This document shows, piece after piece, positions 1 through 10,847 of a stretch of DNA of 54,998 nt (within the stretch, counting starts at the first letter, position 1; every line of letters begins with the position of its first letter). The notes beneath the pieces were generated by a model. The model had not been told where the DNA came from and made no database searches. It saw only the letters and a program-made list of their open reading frames with translations. The stretch spans positions 23,674-78,671 of the forward strand of contig JAFKJW010000182.1 of assembly GCA_017305925.1 (NCBI GenBank). Direction: 5' to 3'. The stretch comes from Hyphomicrobiales bacterium. GTDB lineage: Bacteria > Pseudomonadota > Alphaproteobacteria > Rhizobiales > Rhizobiaceae. The position numbers and the translations under genes are program-made.

Positions 1-1559
1 CGGAAGGCTCGGCCGGCATGGCGCTCGACGTCAGCGCCGCCGAATCGATGCGCGAGGACTATGCGCGGATCGTGCGCAACCATTCCGAGACGCTCGATCA
101 GCTCACCACCGCAGTGGCGAAGTTCGACGCGGACCAGAAGCTGCACTTCTACAACAACGCCTTCCAGAAGCTGTGGGATCTCGATCCGAAGTTCCTCGAA
201 AGCGCCCCGGACCATGCGCTGCTTCTCGACCGGCTGCGCGGCGAGGGCAAGCTGGCCGAACAGCCCGAATGGCGGCGCTGGAAGGACACGCTGCTGGGAG
301 TCTACCGCGCCGTCGACCCGGCCGAGCACCTGTGGTACCTGCCCGACGGCCGCACATTGCGCGTCCTCGCCAATCCGCAGCCGAAGGGCGGCGTCACCTG
401 GGTCTTCGAGAACCTCACCGAGAAGATCGACCTCGAAAGCCGGTACAACACAGCCATCCGGGTCCAGAGCGAAACGCTGGACAGCCTGACGGAAGGCGTC
501 GCCGTGTTCGGGCCGGACGGCCGGACGCGGCTGGCCAATCCGGCCTTCTCGCGCCTCTGGGGGCTTCCGGCCGGGACGATCACCGAACGCACCCACGTCT
601 CGGCGCTGCGCGACCTCTGCAACGACCGCTCGCTGGAGCGCCCCTGGGACGGCTTCGTCGCCTCGATCACGGGCTTCGACGACGAGCGCCGCGACCGGCA
701 GGGCCAGGTCGAGCTCAAGGACGGCACGGTGCTGCGCTATGCGCTGATCAACCTGCCGAACGGCCAGGTGATGCTGACCTTCATCGACGTCACCGACAGC
801 GTCAACGTCGAGCGCGCGCTGCAGGAAAAGAACGACGCGCTGCAGAAGGCCGACCAGTTGAAGAGCGACTTCGTCCAGCGGGTCTCCTACGAGCTGCGGT
901 CGCCGCTCACCAACATCATCGGCTTCACCGAGCTGCTCGACAGCGGCGCGCCCGGCCCGCTGACCGAGCGGCAGAAGGAATATGTCGGCCACATCTTCTC
1001 CTCCTCGTCGGTGCTGCTGACGCTTGTCAACGACATTCTCGACCTCGCCACGGTGGACGCCGGCATCATCCGGCTCGATGTCGGTGAGGTGCAGGTCGCG
1101 CAGGCGATCGCTTCGGCCTCCGAAATGGTGGCGGACCGGTTCGCCGAGCATGGCATCCTGCTTCCCGCCGATATTTCCGCCGCGCCGGCCACCATGCTGG
1201 GCGACGAGAACCGCATCCGGCAGGTCCTCGCCAACCTGCTTTCCAACGCGGCCAACTACGCGCCCGAGGGCAGCACGGTCAGGCTGACCTGCCGCCGCGC
1301 CCCGGACGGCGTGGAGTTCGCGGTGCGGGACGACGGCCCGGGCATGGGGCCGGAGGTGCTCGACATCGCCTTCCGCCGGTTCGAGGGGCGCGCCAATGGC
1401 GGCCGGCGGCGCGGCGCGGGGCTGGGGCTCTCCATCGTCAAGAGCTTCGTGGAACTGCATGGCGGCCATGTCCGCATCGAGTCAGCCGAAGGACACGGGA
1501 CCACCGTGGCCTGCTTCTTCCCGGACTCGCCGGCGAACATGCGCGACGCGGCCGAGTAG
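1..1559 (+). CDS. divL: DivL-like PAS-domain histidine-kinase-family protein, 3' part (5' end outside window)
   Basis: The frame is open from the first complete codon at position 3, so the gene begins upstream; an ATG at 18 is internal. The visible 513 residues hold two PAS-like modules (about 20-130 and 145-265), a short coiled linker, a HisKA-like dimerisation helix and a full HATPase_c domain with N box (NRIRQVLANLLSNA), G1 (DDGPGMG) and G2 (GAGLGLS). The H box reads SYELRSPL, with Tyr (codon 888-890) where histidine kinases have the phosphorylated His. Tyr at this place is the hallmark of DivL, the cell-cycle pseudokinase that controls CckA-CtrA signalling in Caulobacter and relatives. 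The tsaE fusion follows 8 bases downstream. Assignment to DivL rests on this residue plus the PAS-HisKA-HATPase layout; a different degenerate PAS kinase is the alternative. Confidence 0.82.
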   Translation, partial: EGSAGMALDVSAAESMREDYARIVRNHSETLDQLTTAVAKFDADQKLHFYNNAFQKLWDLDPKFLESAPDHALLLDRLRGEGKLAEQPEWRRWKDTLLGVYRAVDPAEHLWYLPDGRTLRVLANPQPKGGVTWVFENLTEKIDLESRYNTAIRVQSETLDSLTEGVAVFGPDGRTRLANPAFSRLWGLPAGTITERTHVSALRDLCNDRSLERPWDGFVASITGFDDERRDRQGQVELKDGTVLRYALINLPNGQVMLTFIDVTDSVNVERALQEKNDALQKADQLKSDFVQRVSYELRSPLTNIIGFTELLDSGAPGPLTERQKEYVGHIFSSSSVLLTLVNDILDLATVDAGIIRLDVGEVQVAQAIASASEMVADRFAEHGILLPADISAAPATMLGDENRIRQVLANLLSNAANYAPEGSTVRLTCRRAPDGVEFAVRDDGPGMGPEVLDIAFRRFEGRANGGRRRGAGLGLSIVKSFVELHGGHVRIESAEGHGTTVACFFPDSPANMRDAAE

Positions 1560-1567
1560 GGGCGCGC

Positions 1568-3064
1568 TTGATCGAGCGTTTCCTGCCGGACGAGGCGGCG
1601 ACCGCGCAACTGGGCGAGGATCTGGCCCAGGCGCTCAGGCCCGGCGACGTGCTGGCGCTCTCCGGCGACCTCGGCGCCGGCAAGACGAGCCTGGCGCGCG
1701 GCCTGATTCGCGCCGTCGCCGAGGATCCCGACCTGGAAGTCGTCAGCCCCACCTTCACGCTCGTGCAGGCCTACGAGCTGCGGCTCCCGATCCACCATTT
1801 CGACCTCTACCGCACCGCCTCCCCCGACGAATTGCGCGAGCTCGGCCTGGACGAGGCGCTGGAACGCGGCGCGGCCGTGATCGAGTGGCCGGAGCGCGCC
1901 GATACGCTGCCGCCGGACACGCTGCATGTCACGCTCACCCACGAGGGCGACGGCCGGCGCGCCGTCGTCGCCGGGCAAGGCGCGCCCATGGCGCGCGTCG
2001 AGCGCTCGCTTGGCCTGCGCGATTTTCTCGTCTCGGCCGGCTGGGGCGGGGCGGTCCGCCGGCATCTGACGGGCGACGCCTCGGCCCGCGGTTACGAGAC
2101 GGTCGCGCTGCCCGGTTCACGCCCGCGCATCCTGATGAATTCGCCGCCGCTCGCGCTGGGCAAGCCCGTCAAGGACGGCAAGACCTATGCCGAGATCGCG
2201 CACACCTCGCGCACGGTGGCCGCCTTCGTCGGCATGGACAGGGCGCTCGCCGCCGCCGGTCTGAGCGTTCCGGAAATCTACGCACAGGACCTCGACCGCG
2301 GCTTCCTGCTGATCGAGAACCTCGGATCGGAAGGCATCGTGGATGCCGAGGGGCGGCCGATCGCGGAGCGCTACGAAGCCGCGGCGGAGTTGCTCGCCGC
2401 GTTTCACCGAAAGCCTTGGACGCGGCGCGCTCCGGTGGCGCCAGGCCTCTTCCACGACATTCCGCCCTTCGATCGGGGTGCGCTGGCGATCGAGGTGGAG
2501 CTTTTGCTGGAATGGTACATTCCCCGCTTCACGGGAAAGCCGGCCGACGCGGGGTTGCGCCGTGAATTCGCGGCGGTGTGGGACGGGCTTTTCGACCGGC
2601 TGGAACGGGCCGAGACCGGCATCGTGCAGCGCGACTATCATTCGCCGAACCTCATCTGGCGCGCCGACCGCGCCGGCCATGACCGGCTCGGCGTCATCGA
2701 TTTCCAGGACGCGCTGATCGGGCCGACGGCCTATGACGTGGCCTCGCTCGCCATGGACGCGCGCGTCACCATTCCCCCTGAGCTGGAGCGGCGGGTCGCG
2801 GCGGCCTATGCCGATGCGCGCAAGGCGCAGGGCGCGTTCGATGCGGACGGATTCGCCGAAGCCTACGCGATCACCGCCGCGCAGCGCAATTCGAAGATCC
2901 TCGGCATCTTCGTGCGGCTCGACGAAAGGGACGGCAAGCCGCACTATCTGAAGCACCTGCCGCGTATCCGCGACTATCTGGGACGCGCCTGCCGGCACCC
3001 CGCGCTGGCCGCGCTGGCCGCGCTCTACAGGCGCCACGGCGTGCTGGACGGAGACCCGGCATGA
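1568..3064 (+). CDS. tsaE-amgK: TsaE-AmgK fusion: tRNA t6A ATPase subunit plus amino-sugar kinase
   Basis: Two enzymes in one 498-residue chain. Residues 1-150 are TsaE, the P-loop ATPase needed for N6-threonylcarbamoyl-adenosine at tRNA position 37, with Walker A GDLGAGKT (33-40). Residues about 165-498 are an aminoglycoside-phosphotransferase-type kinase with catalytic QRDYHSPN (Asp356) and metal-binding IDFQDAL (Asp378). Such kinases next to murU are AmgK, the anomeric kinase for N-acetylmuramate and N-acetylglucosamine in cell-wall recycling. The start is a TTG at 1568, just after the divL stop; no ATG fits the TsaE N-terminus. The stop overlaps murU by 4 bases, implying translational coupling. 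The fusion is known in Rhizobiales. Sugar specificity is inferred from the neighbour. Confidence 0.88.
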   Translation: MIERFLPDEAATAQLGEDLAQALRPGDVLALSGDLGAGKTSLARGLIRAVAEDPDLEVVSPTFTLVQAYELRLPIHHFDLYRTASPDELRELGLDEALERGAAVIEWPERADTLPPDTLHVTLTHEGDGRRAVVAGQGAPMARVERSLGLRDFLVSAGWGGAVRRHLTGDASARGYETVALPGSRPRILMNSPPLALGKPVKDGKTYAEIAHTSRTVAAFVGMDRALAAAGLSVPEIYAQDLDRGFLLIENLGSEGIVDAEGRPIAERYEAAAELLAAFHRKPWTRRAPVAPGLFHDIPPFDRGALAIEVELLLEWYIPRFTGKPADAGLRREFAAVWDGLFDRLERAETGIVQRDYHSPNLIWRADRAGHDRLGVIDFQDALIGPTAYDVASLAMDARVTIPPELERRVAAAYADARKAQGAFDADGFAEAYAITAAQRNSKILGIFVRLDERDGKPHYLKHLPRIRDYLGRACRHPALAALAALYRRHGVLDGDPA

Positions 3065-3789
3065 CCCCGCTCCGAAAGCCCACGACCGCGATGGTGCTCG
3101 CCGCGGGTCTCGGAACGCGCATGCGCCCGATCACCGACACGCTGCCCAAGCCGCTTGTGCGCGTGGCAGGCAAGGCGCTGCTCGACTGGAGCCTCGACCT
3201 GCTCGCGGCAAGCGACGTGGAGAAGGCGGTGGTCAACGTCCACCACCTCCCCGACCAGATCATCGACCATGTCGCGGGCCGGGTTGCGCCCCGCGTCGTC
3301 GTCTCCGACGAGCGCGACGGCCTGCTGGACTCGGCCGGCGGCATCGTCAAGGCGCTCGGCGAACTGGGGCCCGATCCCTTCTACCTGCTCAATGCCGACA
3401 CCTTCTGGATCGACCGGGATATTCCCAATCTCGACGCGCTCGCCCTTGAATGGGATGCGTCGAGAATGGATATTCTGCTGATGCTCTCAGACCTGCGATC
3501 CGCGACGGGACACAGCGGCGGCACCGATTTCCTCATCGACGGCGCCGGCCGCCTGTCGCGCGCCAGGGGCGACCCCGCAGGCCTGATCTATGCCGGCGCG
3601 GCGATCCTCGATCCCGGCCTGTTCACCGGCAAGCCCGTCTCGCCGGCCTCCCTCAATGCCTATTTCGACGCGGCGATCGGAAAGGGACGCCTGTTCGGCA
3701 AGCCGCTCGACGGCCAGTGGATCACCGTTGGCACGCCGGACGCCATCGCGCCCGCCGAGGCCGCCGTGGCCCGCGCCGGCCGGCGATGA
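3061..3789 (+). CDS. murU: N-acetylmuramate alpha-1-phosphate uridylyltransferase
   Basis: A 242-residue nucleotidyltransferase with the N-terminal signature LAAGLGTRMRPITDTLPKPL (about residues 13-32) that binds NTP and a sugar-1-phosphate, and an LNADTFW metal-binding motif near residue 110. Family knowledge: MurU converts MurNAc-1-phosphate to UDP-MurNAc, bypassing de novo synthesis in peptidoglycan recycling and giving fosfomycin tolerance. The ATG overlaps the stop of the kinase fusion (ATGA), so kinase and uridylyltransferase form a two-step pathway in one operon. Its own stop overlaps the addB start. A general mannose- or glucose-1-phosphate nucleotidyltransferase is possible, but length and context favour MurU. 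Confidence 0.85.
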   Translation: MTPLRKPTTAMVLAAGLGTRMRPITDTLPKPLVRVAGKALLDWSLDLLAASDVEKAVVNVHHLPDQIIDHVAGRVAPRVVVSDERDGLLDSAGGIVKALGELGPDPFYLLNADTFWIDRDIPNLDALALEWDASRMDILLMLSDLRSATGHSGGTDFLIDGAGRLSRARGDPAGLIYAGAAILDPGLFTGKPVSPASLNAYFDAAIGKGRLFGKPLDGQWITVGTPDAIAPAEAAVARAGRR

Positions 3790-6700
3790 TGGAGACGCCG
3801 CGCCTTTTCAGCATCCCGCCCGGCGTGCCCTTCCTCCAGACGCTGGCCGAAGCGCTGCTCGACGGCCGGCTGGTCGAGGGGTTCGACCGGAACGACCCGC
3901 TGGCGCTCGCCGGCGCCACCATCTACCTGCCGACGCGCCGCGCCGCGCGCGAGCTGCGCAGCGTCCTCGTCGGCCTCTCCGGCCGCTCGTCGGCGATCCT
4001 GCCGACCATCCGCGCGCTCGGCGAGTTCGACGAGGACGCCGCGCTTTTCGAGGACGGGTTCCAGGGCACGCTCGACCTGCCGCCGCCGGTGCCGCCGCTC
4101 GACCGGCTCTTGCTTCTGGCCGAGCTCGTGCGGGCGTGGAAGCGCCGCCTGCCCGCGCATCTGGCCGAACGCTACCGGGAGGAGGTGATCGTTCCCGCCT
4201 CGGCCGCCGACGCGATCTGGCATGCCCGCGACCTCTGCGCCCTCATGGACGAGGTCGAGACGGAGGACGCGGACTGGACGAAGCTCAGCAGCCTCGTCGA
4301 GCGCGATCTCGCCGGCTGATGGCAGATCATCCTCGATTTCCTCGACATCGTCGTCGGAGAATGGCCGGCGATCCTGGAGGCGCGGAACCGCTCCAACCCG
4401 GCGGCGCACCGGAGCCGGCTGATCCGGCTGGAGGCGGAGCGGCTGAAAAAGACCCCGCCGGCGGGTCCGGTTATCGCGGCCGGGTCGACAGGCTCGATCC
4501 CGGCGACGTGCGACCTGCTGGCGACGATCGCCCGGCTCGACAACGGCGCGGTCGTGCTGCCGGGACTGGACCGGACGATGGACGACCGCTCCTGGGCCAC
4601 GCTGAACGAAGCGGAGCCGGAGCCCGCGGTTTTCGGGCATCCGCAATACGGCCTGGCGAAGCTGTTGCGCGCGCTTGGAGCGCGGCGCGAGGACGTCGGG
4701 GAGATCTGCACGCCGGACGCGCGCCTGGCGGCGCGGCGCACGACCGTGAGCGAGGCCATGCGGCCCGCCGCGACCACGGATGCGTGGACGGACGGGCGGG
4801 CGGGCGCCTCGGGTGCCGCCCTGCTCGACGGGATCGCCCTGATCGAGGCTCCCAACGAGCGCGCTGAGGCCGCCGCGATCGCCATCGCGCTGAAGCAGGC
4901 GGCCCGCAGGCCGGAGGCGCGGGTCGCCCTGGTGACGCCCGACCGCAACCTCGCCCGCCGCGTCTCCACGGAGCTGTTGCGGCTCGGCGTCGTCGCCGAC
5001 GATTCGGGCGGAACGCCGCTGGCGCGCACCGTCCCGGCGGAGCTGCTGCGGCTCTTGGCGGAGGCCGCCGCGACGCCGGGCGACCCCGTGCCGATCGTCG
5101 CGGTGCTGAAGCACCCGCTGCTCACGCTCGGGCTGGAACGGCCGCTGGTGCGCCATGCCGCCGAGACGATCGAACTCGTCGCGCTGCGCGGCGGCACGGG
5201 CAGGCCCGACATCATGGAACTCGGTCCGCTGTTCGAGCGGCGGCTGGAAGCCCTGTCGACCGCATCACGACCGCCCTTCTGGCTGGCGCGGCTGACGGCG
5301 GGCCGCATCGAGGCGGCGCGTGCGGCCCTGGCGGCGCTCAGCGCCGCGCTCGCGCCGCTCGCGCTCCTGCGCCAAGCCGGGCAGGCGACCGTTCCGGCGC
5401 TCGCCCGCGCCACCGTGACGGCGTTCGAGGCCGCCGGGCGCGCGACCGACGGCGGGGTCGCGGCGCTCTATCGCGGCGACGCCGGCGAACGGCTGGCGCT
5501 CTTCCTGCGCCAGCTCGTCGCGGCGGACGCGCCCTTCGGCGTGGAACCCCGGGAGTGGCCGGACGTGCTGGCCGCCCTGATCGCCACGGAGGTGGTCAAG
5601 CCACGGCCTGGCGCGGAAAGCCGCGTCGCCATATGGGGGGCGCTGGAGGCGCGTCTGCAGGCCGTCGACCTCCTGGTGATCGGCGGCCTCAACGAAGGCG
5701 TCTGGCCGGCCGCCGCCCGCGCCGACCGCTTCATGTCGCGCTTCATGAAGGCCGGCATGGCGCTGGAGCCGCCGGAGCGCCGCATCGGCCTTGCCGCACA
5801 CGACTTCGCCATGGCGATGGGCACCGGCGCGGTGGTGCTGAGCCGCTCCGCGCGCTCAGGCGACGCCCCGGCCGTCGCCTCGCGCTGGCTGCAAAGGCTG
5901 CTGACCTATGCCGGTGACGACGCGGCCAAGGCCGCCAGGGCACGCGGCGCCGTCTTCCTGCGCTGGGCGGAGATGCTCGACGCCGGGGCGAAGCAGCCCT
6001 TCGCGCCGCGCCCGAGGCCGACGCCGCCGCTGGAGGCGCGCCCGAAACGCTTCTCGGTCACGGAGATCGAGACGCTGCGGCGCGACCCTTACGCGATCTA
6101 TGCACGCCGCATCCTGTCGCTGCACGCACTCGATCCGCTGATCGCCGATCCGGGCGCGGCCGACCGCGGCACGCTGTTCCACGAGATCCTGCACCGCTTC
6201 ACGGAAAGCGGCGCCGACGCCGGCGGAGCCGATGCGCTGGAGGCGCTGGTCGATGCGGGCCGGCGCGCTTTCGACCAGCTCGCGCTGCCGGCCGACATCC
6301 ATGCCGTGTGGTGGCCGCGCTTCCTGCGCATGACGCCGGAGATCCTCGCATGGGAGAAAGGCCGCGCGGTCCACATCCGGTCGCGGCACGCCGAGGCGTC
6401 CGCCGATCCGCTGCCGGTCGGCGCGACCGGCGCGACGCTCTCAGGCCGCGCCGACCGCATCGACCTGCTGCATGGCGGCGCAGCCGACATACTGGACTAC
6501 AAGACCGGCTCCTCGCCGTCGAAGCGGCAGGCGCATACGCTGGTGTCGCCGCAGCTCGCGCTCGAAGGCGCGCTTCTGCGGCGCGGCGCCTTCGGCCGAC
6601 TCGGCAAGCCGGATCTGGCCGACCTCGCCTTCGTGCGCCTGCGCCCCAACGGACAGGTGCTGCACGAATCGATCCTCGACTCCGGAAAGGCGCCCCGCCC

Positions 6701-6890
6701 CGCCGCCGATCTCGCGGACGATGCCTGGCGCCGGCTGGAGGATCTGCTCGGCCGCTACAACAAGCCGGAAACCGGCTACCTCTCCCGCGCCCTGCCGTTC
6801 CGCGAAGGCGAGGTGTCGGGCGACTACGACCATCTCGCCCGCGTGCTCGAATGGTCCGCCGGCGGCGACGACGAAAGCGAGGCGCCGTGA
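3786..6890 (+). pseudogene. addB: addB, double-strand break repair nuclease subunit, interrupted by an in-frame TGA
   Basis: The alphaproteobacterial AddB partner of AddA, which processes double-strand ends for recombination. The reading frame would be about 1034 residues, near the family's usual length. An in-frame TGA at 4317-4319 (codon 178) lies in the context Leu-Ala-Gly-stop-Trp-Gln-Ile; homologues as I recall them have two Trp there, so a TGG to TGA change explains it. The frame stays open on both sides to 6890. The 3' part carries the RecB-like nuclease motif ILDYKTGSSPSK near residue 903. The start overlaps murU (ATGATG, 3786 or 3789) and the stop overlaps the addA GTG. The upstream piece would be a 177-residue fragment; the downstream piece has an ATG at 4554. 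A sequencing error is the main alternative to a real nonsense mutation. Confidence 0.85.
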
Positions 6891-9800
6891 AGCGGCCGCT
6901 GGTCGTTCCGGACGAGACGCGCGCCGACCAGGCGCGGGCAGCCGATCCCGCCGGCTCCGTCTGGGTCTCGGCCAATGCGGGCTCCGGCAAGACGCATGTG
7001 CTGGCGCAGCGCGTCATCCGTCTCCTGCTGCAAGGGGCGGAGCCGTCGCGCATCCTCTGCCTCACCTATACGCGCGCGGCGGCGGCCAACATGTCCAACC
7101 GCGTCTTCCGCACGCTGTCGGCCTGGACCGCGATGCCGGACGAGACGCTTGCATCGGAAATTCTCGACCTGGAAGGCACACCGCCCGGCAAGGCCCGGCT
7201 TGCCGAGGCGAGGCGGCTCTTCGCGCGCGCGCTCGACACGCCGGGCGGCCTGAAGATCCAGACCATCCACGCCTTCTGCGAATCCGTGCTGCACCAGTTT
7301 CCGCTGGAGGCCAACATCGCGGCGCATTTCGAGCTGCTCGATGCCAAGGCGGAAGCTGCGCTGGTGGCCGACATAAGGCGCGAGATGCTGACGGGCGCGG
7401 CCGGCGGCGACAATCCGGAACTCGCTGCAGCCTTCGCCACGGTGCTCGACCATGGCGGTGAGCACGGGCTGGAGCGGCTGCTTTCCGAGATCGTTTCCAA
7501 GCGCGACGGGTTGCGGGCCTTCCTCGACGCGGTGAAAGTCGACGGGCCGCCCTACCGCCGGCTGATGGAAGCCTTCGGGTTCGGCGCGGAGGAGACGGCG
7601 GAGACGGTCGCCGCTGCCGTCTGGCCGCCGCCCGGTTTTCCATACGAGTACTTCCGTGCCTTCGAGGCGGCGGCCGTCGCGGCCAGTGCTGCCCGGGTGA
7701 TGGACGGCGTCCTGCCTTACGCATCGCCGGCTTTCGCCGAACACGATCCGCTGCGCCGCCTGGCGCTGCTGCAGGCCGGTTTCCTCAAGGCCGACGGCGG
7801 CCTCTACAACCCGGCATGGCTGTTCAGCAAGGCGCTGCTGGCGCGTTTGCCCGACCTTCCGGAGCGCTATATGGAAGCGGCAGGCGCGATCGCCGCCGCG
7901 GCCGACAGGCTGGCGCTCATGCGCATGCTGGAGGCGACGCGCGCCGCGCTCGATCTCGCAGACTGGATCGTCGGCCGCTACGAGCGCGCCAAGAGCGGGC
8001 GCGGCCTGCTCGACTTCAACGACCTCATCCAGCGCACGCTGCGGCTCCTGTCGCGCCAGGATGCCGGCGCCTGGGTCCAGTATCGCCTCGACAAGGGCAT
8101 CGACCACATCCTGCTCGACGAGGCGCAGGACACGAGCCCCGACCAGTGGGCCGTGGTCAAAAGCCTCGCCGAGGAGTTCTTCGCCGGCTCGGGCGCCCGC
8201 GAGGCGGCCCGCACCGTCTTCGCGGTGGGCGACGAGAAGCAGTCCATCTATTCCTTCCAGGGCGCGCGGCCCGAATCCTTCGCGGAGACGAAGCACCATT
8301 TCGCGCTGCGCGTGCGCGGCGCGGCGCGGCGCTTTTCCGACGTGCGGCTCAACTGGTCGTTCCGCTCCACCGCCGACGTCCTCGCGGCCGTGGACGCCGT
8401 CTTCCGCGACGATGCGGCGCGCGCCGGCCTGACCCGCGACAGGGAGCCGATCGAGCACCGCGCCATCCGCGGGCTGGCGCCGGGCTCCGTCGAGGTCTGG
8501 CCGTCGATCGGCAAGGCGCAGGTCGAGGAGCCCGAGGACTGGGCCGAGCCGATCGACCACGCCAGCGCGCCGGCCATACGCCTCGCCGAGGCCGTCGCGG
8601 CGACGGTGGAACGATGGATCCGGTCCGGCGAGGTGATCGAGGGCAGCGGCAAGCGCGTCAGCGCCGGCGACATACTGGTGCTGGTGCGCAAGCGCGACAG
8701 TTTCATGCATGCGCTGTCGCGAAGCCTGAAGAACCGCGACATACCGGTGGCCGGCGCCGACCGCCTGCTGCTGCACGCCCATATCGCCGTGCAGGATCTC
8801 GCCGCCCTCGGCCGCGTGCTCTTGCAGCCGGACGACGACCTGTCGCTCGCCGCCGTGCTGCGCAGCCCGATCTTCGACATTTCGGAAGAAGCACTCTTCG
8901 CGCTGGCCTGGAAGCGCGAGGGAAAATCGCTCTTCGCCGCGCTGCGGTCGCGCGCGCAGGCCGACCCGGCGCTCGCCGCCATCGTCGGCCTCATGGAGCG
9001 ATGGACGGACGAGGCGGCCTTCAAGCCGCCCTTCGAGTTCTATTCGGCCATGCTCGGGCGCGACGGCGTGCGCCGCCGGATGATCGGGCGGCTCGGCCAC
9101 GAGGTGGCTGAGATCCTGGACGAGTTCCTGAGCTTCTGCCTGGCCGAGGAGCGCACCGGCCTGCCGGGCCTCGAAGCTTTCCTCGCGACCCTGGAGCGAA
9201 GCGGTTTCGAGGTGAAGCGCGAGCAGGACCAGGCGCGCGACGAGGTGCGCATCATGACCGTGCATGCCTCCAAGGGCCTGGAGGCGCCCATCGTCTTCCT
9301 GGTGGACAGCGGCGGCGCCTCCGTCACGGCGCAGCACATGCCGAGCCTGCTGCCCTTCGAGCTCCGCCAAGACGGGACTTTCGTCGGCGGGTATCTGTGG
9401 AACCCCGGCGCGGACGTGGCGAACAGTGCCGCCCGTGCCATCCAGCAGGGCATCAAGGCTGCGGCCGACGAGGAATACCGCCGCCTTCTCTATGTCGGCA
9501 TGACGCGCGCCGAGGACCGGCTGATCGTCTGCGGCTATCACGGCGTGCGGCGGCCGGACGCGGGAAGCTGGCTTTCGCTCGTCTGGAACGCGCTCGCCGC
9601 GCAGCCCGAAACGGCCGAGGTGCCGCATGGCGAGGCAGGCGAGACGCGGCTGCGCTATCGGATCACCCCGCCCGCACCTTCGCCCGAGGAGGAAGAGCAG
9701 CGCGAGGAGAAGGTGCGGGAAGCGCCGCTTCCCGCAGGCCTGCTGGACAGGCTGCCGCGGGACGAGAAGCTTCCGCGCCCGCTCTCGCCATCGGGCGCGT

Positions 9801-10402
9801 CGCTGCTGATCGAGGAGGCGGCTTCCACCGACGATCCCGTTTCCGGACGCTCGCCCGTGCTCGACGGGGATGCGCCCGACCTTGCCTTGGCGCGCGGCTC
9901 GGCGACCCATGTCCTGCTGCAGATGTTGCCCGGCATGGCGCCCGGAGAGCGCGCCGGAACGGCGGCCGGCTATCTGGCGCGGATCGGCGCGGACTGGCCG
10001 CCCGGAGAGCGGGAGAGCGCCCTTGCGGCGGTCATGAAAATCCTGGAATCACCCGACTTCGGGATGCTTTTCGCCCCCGGCTCCAGGGCCGAGGTCTCCG
10101 TGATGGGGACGCTGGCCGTCCATGGCAGGGAGCGGGCCGTCTCGGGCACGATCGACCGGCTCGCCGTGCTGGAGGACGGCGTGCAGATCGTCGACTACAA
10201 GACGAACCGGCACCCGCCCGCCACGCTCGCCGAGGCGCCGGCCGCCCATGTCCTCCAGCTCGCCCTCTATGCCGCGCTCCTGAAGCCGCTCTATCCGGGC
10301 CGCCGGATCACGGCGGGGCTGCTCTACACGCAGGCGCCGCGGCTGATCGCCGTGCCCGAGGACGTGCTTGCGGCCGCCCTTGTCCGACTCACCGGAGCAT
10401 GA
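6887..10402 (+). CDS. addA: AddA, double-strand break repair helicase-nuclease
   Basis: A 1171-residue UvrD/Rep-family helicase with a C-terminal RecB-type nuclease. Motifs seen: Walker [12 protein letters not shown] (about 26-36), motif Ia near [14 protein letters not shown], Walker [14 protein letters not shown] (about 408-420), [13 protein letters not shown] (motif III), [13 protein letters not shown]-type motif V region near residue 790, and nuclease motif DYKTNRHPP near 1102. AddAB resects blunt ends and loads RecA, replacing RecBCD in most alphaproteobacteria. The start is GTG at 6887 overlapping the addB TGA (GTGA), so translation should be coupled. The gene looks intact although its partner addB carries a stop, which matters because AddA depends on AddB to work as a complex. 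Confidence 0.95.
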   Translation: MKRPLVVPDETRADQARAADPAGSVWVSANAGSGKTHVLAQRVIRLLLQGAEPSRILCLTYTRAAAANMSNRVFRTLSAWTAMPDETLASEILDLEGTPPGKARLAEARRLFARALDTPGGLKIQTIHAFCESVLHQFPLEANIAAHFELLDAKAEAALVADIRREMLTGAAGGDNPELAAAFATVLDHGGEHGLERLLSEIVSKRDGLRAFLDAVKVDGPPYRRLMEAFGFGAEETAETVAAAVWPPPGFPYEYFRAFEAAAVAASAARVMDGVLPYASPAFAEHDPLRRLALLQAGFLKADGGLYNPAWLFSKALLARLPDLPERYMEAAGAIAAAADRLALMRMLEATRAALDLADWIVGRYERAKSGRGLLDFNDLIQRTLRLLSRQDAGAWVQYRLDKGIDHILLDEAQDTSPDQWAVVKSLAEEFFAGSGAREAARTVFAVGDEKQSIYSFQGARPESFAETKHHFALRVRGAARRFSDVRLNWSFRSTADVLAAVDAVFRDDAARAGLTRDREPIEHRAIRGLAPGSVEVWPSIGKAQVEEPEDWAEPIDHASAPAIRLAEAVAATVERWIRSGEVIEGSGKRVSAGDILVLVRKRDSFMHALSRSLKNRDIPVAGADRLLLHAHIAVQDLAALGRVLLQPDDDLSLAAVLRSPIFDISEEALFALAWKREGKSLFAALRSRAQADPALAAIVGLMERWTDEAAFKPPFEFYSAMLGRDGVRRRMIGRLGHEVAEILDEFLSFCLAEERTGLPGLEAFLATLERSGFEVKREQDQARDEVRIMTVHASKGLEAPIVFLVDSGGASVTAQHMPSLLPFELRQDGTFVGGYLWNPGADVANSAARAIQQGIKAAADEEYRRLLYVGMTRAEDRLIVCGYHGVRRPDAGSWLSLVWNALAAQPETAEVPHGEAGETRLRYRITPPAPSPEEEEQREEKVREAPLPAGLLDRLPRDEKLPRPLSPSGASLLIEEAASTDDPVSGRSPVLDGDAPDLALARGSATHVLLQMLPGMAPGERAGTAAGYLARIGADWPPGERESALAAVMKILESPDFGMLFAPGSRAEVSVMGTLAVHGRERAVSGTIDRLAVLEDGVQIVDYKTNRHPPATLAEAPAAHVLQLALYAALLKPLYPGRRITAGLLYTQAPRLIAVPEDVLAAALVRLTGA

Positions 10403-10414
10403 CACAAGATCGGC

Positions 10415-10444
10415 TTGAACGGCGTGCCGCACGGCACCACATAT
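10415..10444 (+). promoter_or_regulatory. putative sigma-70-type promoter of trxA
   Basis: TTGAAC at 10415-10420 and ACATAT at 10439-10444, spaced by 18 bases, lie 30 bases before the trxA ATG. An AAGGAA ribosome site follows at 10461. Recognised by eye only. Confidence 0.45.
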
Positions 10445-10473
10445 TGCGCACAGCAACCGAAAGGAATTCCCCC

Positions 10474-10797
10474 ATGAGCACCGTGAAGGTCGACAAGAAC
10501 AGCTTCAAGACCGCCGTGCTGGACGCCAAGGAGCCGGTCGTCGTCGATTTCTGGGCGGAATGGTGCGGCCCCTGCAAGATGATCGCGCCGGCGCTGGAGG
10601 ACATCTCCGCGGAGCTCGGCGGCAAGGTGAAGATCGCCAAGCTGAACATCGACGAGAATCCGGAGCTGGCGGCCCAGTTCGGCGTGCGCTCCATCCCCAC
10701 GCTGATGATCTTCAAGGGCGGCGAAGTGGCCGACATGAAGGTCGGCGCCGCGCCGAAGACGGCGTTGTCGCACTGGATCAGCGGCGCCGTCGCCTGA
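10474..10797 (+). CDS. trxA: thioredoxin
   Basis: A 107-residue single-domain thioredoxin with the redox-active WCGPC motif (Cys31 and Cys34), the buried Asp near residue 25 and the cis-Pro in SIPTL. It reduces cytoplasmic disulfides using electrons from thioredoxin reductase. Length matches the family. The ATG at 10474 has an AAGGAA Shine-Dalgarno 8 bases upstream, so the start is well supported. trxA directly downstream of addA is a usual rhizobial arrangement. A promoter-like sequence between addA and trxA suggests its own transcription, and a strong hairpin follows at 10848. Confidence 0.97.
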   Translation: MSTVKVDKNSFKTAVLDAKEPVVVDFWAEWCGPCKMIAPALEDISAELGGKVKIAKLNIDENPELAAQFGVRSIPTLMIFKGGEVADMKVGAAPKTALSHWISGAVA

Positions 10798-10809
10798 CGG
10801 CCTGTTCTT

Positions 10810-10845
10810 CCAGTTCACTTTCCCGAGCCAGTTCACTTTCCCGAG
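10810..10845 (+). repeat. tandem duplication of an 18-bp unit after trxA
   Basis: The unit CCAGTTCACTTTCCCGAG occurs twice head to tail (10810-10827 and 10828-10845) with no mismatch. It lies between the trxA stop and the shared terminator and codes for nothing. Confidence 0.95.
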
Positions 10846-10847
10846 AG

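Noticed and set aside
4317-4319. TGA in addB read as selenocysteine
   Set aside because: Homologues have Trp here, not Cys or Sec, and no SECIS-like hairpin was seen directly after the codon.
6824-9910. A 1028-codon open frame antisense to addA
   Set aside because: Same composition effect; the plus strand carries all helicase motifs.
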